Source of the DNA: Aeromicrobium sp.
GTDB taxonomy: Bacteria; Actinomycetota; Actinomycetes; Propionibacteriales; Nocardioidaceae
NCBI RefSeq assembly: GCF_014378035.1
Contig: NZ_JACMOM010000373.1
Location: forward strand, 1 to 33,366
DNA length: 33,366 nt
Direction: 5' to 3'
Shown: one piece after another, positions 33,305 through 33,366 of the stretch
How the letters are laid out: each line of letters opens with the position of its first letter
Position numbering within the stretch: position 1 is the first letter of the stretch
Notes under the pieces: generated by a model
Told to the model about the DNA's origin: nothing
What the model saw: only the letters and a program-made list of their open reading frames with translations
Databases searched by the model: none
Made by a program: the position numbers and the translations under genes

Positions 33305-33366
33305 TCATTTCTGGGGTTTCCCGCGGGGTTGGTAGTCGCGGTCGGTGTCGATGGTGAGCTCGCGGA
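33305..33366 (-). CDS. IS481-type transposase, C-terminal end only
   Basis: The last 62 bases read on the minus strand give RELTIDTDRDYQPRGKPQK and a TGA stop at 33307-33305. The LREL-TIDP-x-RDYQP type of ending is what I recall from the C-termini of actinobacterial IS481-family transposases. Only about 20 residues are present, none of the DDE catalytic core, so the assignment is tentative. It is too short for the ORF track. Confidence 0.5.
   Translation of the reverse strand, partial: RELTIDTDRDYQPRGKPQK

Larger units (their letters stand above)
33250..33366 (-). mobile_element. Probable end of an IS481-type insertion sequence
   Basis: TGTGATGTCTCAGGACATTCC begins 4 bases after the tRNA. 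It contains the small palindrome ATGTC-TCAG-GACAT and resembles the TG-starting inverted ends of actinobacterial IS481-like elements as I remember them. A transposase C-terminus follows on the minus strand. The element continues beyond the window, so the other end cannot be checked. Confidence 0.45.

Overview
The window is high-GC DNA with strong third-position G/C and frequent GTG starts. It carries a WhiB protein, a mycobacterial-type Crp, MarP, a PonA2-like penicillin-binding protein and a paired ArsA/Get3 locus. Together these point to an actinomycete chromosome. Family or genus cannot be fixed from this sequence; a Micrococcales-type organism is a guess. The part from acs (16.7 kb) to the metallophosphoesterase (33.2 kb) follows the gene order I recall for Mycobacterium tuberculosis Rv3667-Rv3683 (acs, holin-like protein, marP, nudix, tlpA, nth, crp, MBL, ridA, DUF4177, two ArsA proteins, whiB4, ponA2, phosphoesterase). 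That makes it an old conserved block rather than an acquired island.

Layout. 0-4.5 kb: a surface-glycan cluster with two glycosyltransferases, two SAM methyltransferases and the start of an FkbM methyltransferase that runs off the left edge. 4.6-6.0 kb: guaB1 (GMP reductase-type IMPDH homologue). 6.1-8.8 kb: a TetR regulator divergent from the biotin ECF transporter bioYMN, with a tandem palindromic operator between them. 8.8-12.6 kb: a LytS-type kinase, a LytTR response regulator, a small two-helix membrane protein and a sodium:solute symporter, joined by 4-base overlaps. 12.7-14.3 kb: a secreted thermolysin-family (M4) protease behind a promoter whose -35 box lies in a palindrome. 14.4-18.7 kb: DUF485 protein, ActP-type acetate symporter and acetyl-CoA synthetase. 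The region upstream of DUF485 holds a LytTR-like direct repeat and a CRP-like palindrome. 18.8-20.3 kb: a 55-residue membrane peptide, a holin-X-like protein and, convergent to it, an unrecognised membrane protein. 20.3-23.5 kb: a tightly overlapping minus-strand operon nth-tlpA-nudL-marP-(unknown). 23.6-24.3 kb: crp. 24.4-26.7 kb: a minus-strand operon DUF4177-ridA-nudix-MBL. 26.8-29.0 kb: two ArsA/Get3-like ATPases. 29.0-31.7 kb: whiB4 divergent from ponA2. 31.7-33.2 kb: YqeY divergent from a metallophosphoesterase. 33.2 kb to the end: tRNA-Pro(CGG), then what looks like one end of an IS481-type element.

How it fits together. The kinase/regulator pair, two sodium symporters with small membrane partners, and acs form a likely acetate/monocarboxylate sensing, uptake and activation system, probably also under cAMP-CRP control; crp itself is in the window. 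The marP/tlpA/nth/whiB4/ponA2/ArsA genes are envelope, acid and redox stress functions.

Most striking signals: (1) the two ArsA-like ATPases have lost different catalytic elements in a complementary way, predicting an obligate heterodimer with one working site; (2) about ten genes start exactly 6-7 bases after a TANNNT box, i.e. look leaderless; (3) candidate LytTR and CRP sites in front of the acetate symporter; (4) a palindrome built around the -35 of the protease gene; (5) an undescribed membrane protein translationally coupled to MarP. No CRISPR array, prophage or complete mobile element is present. All assignments are by eye from motifs and memory of families; no search was run.
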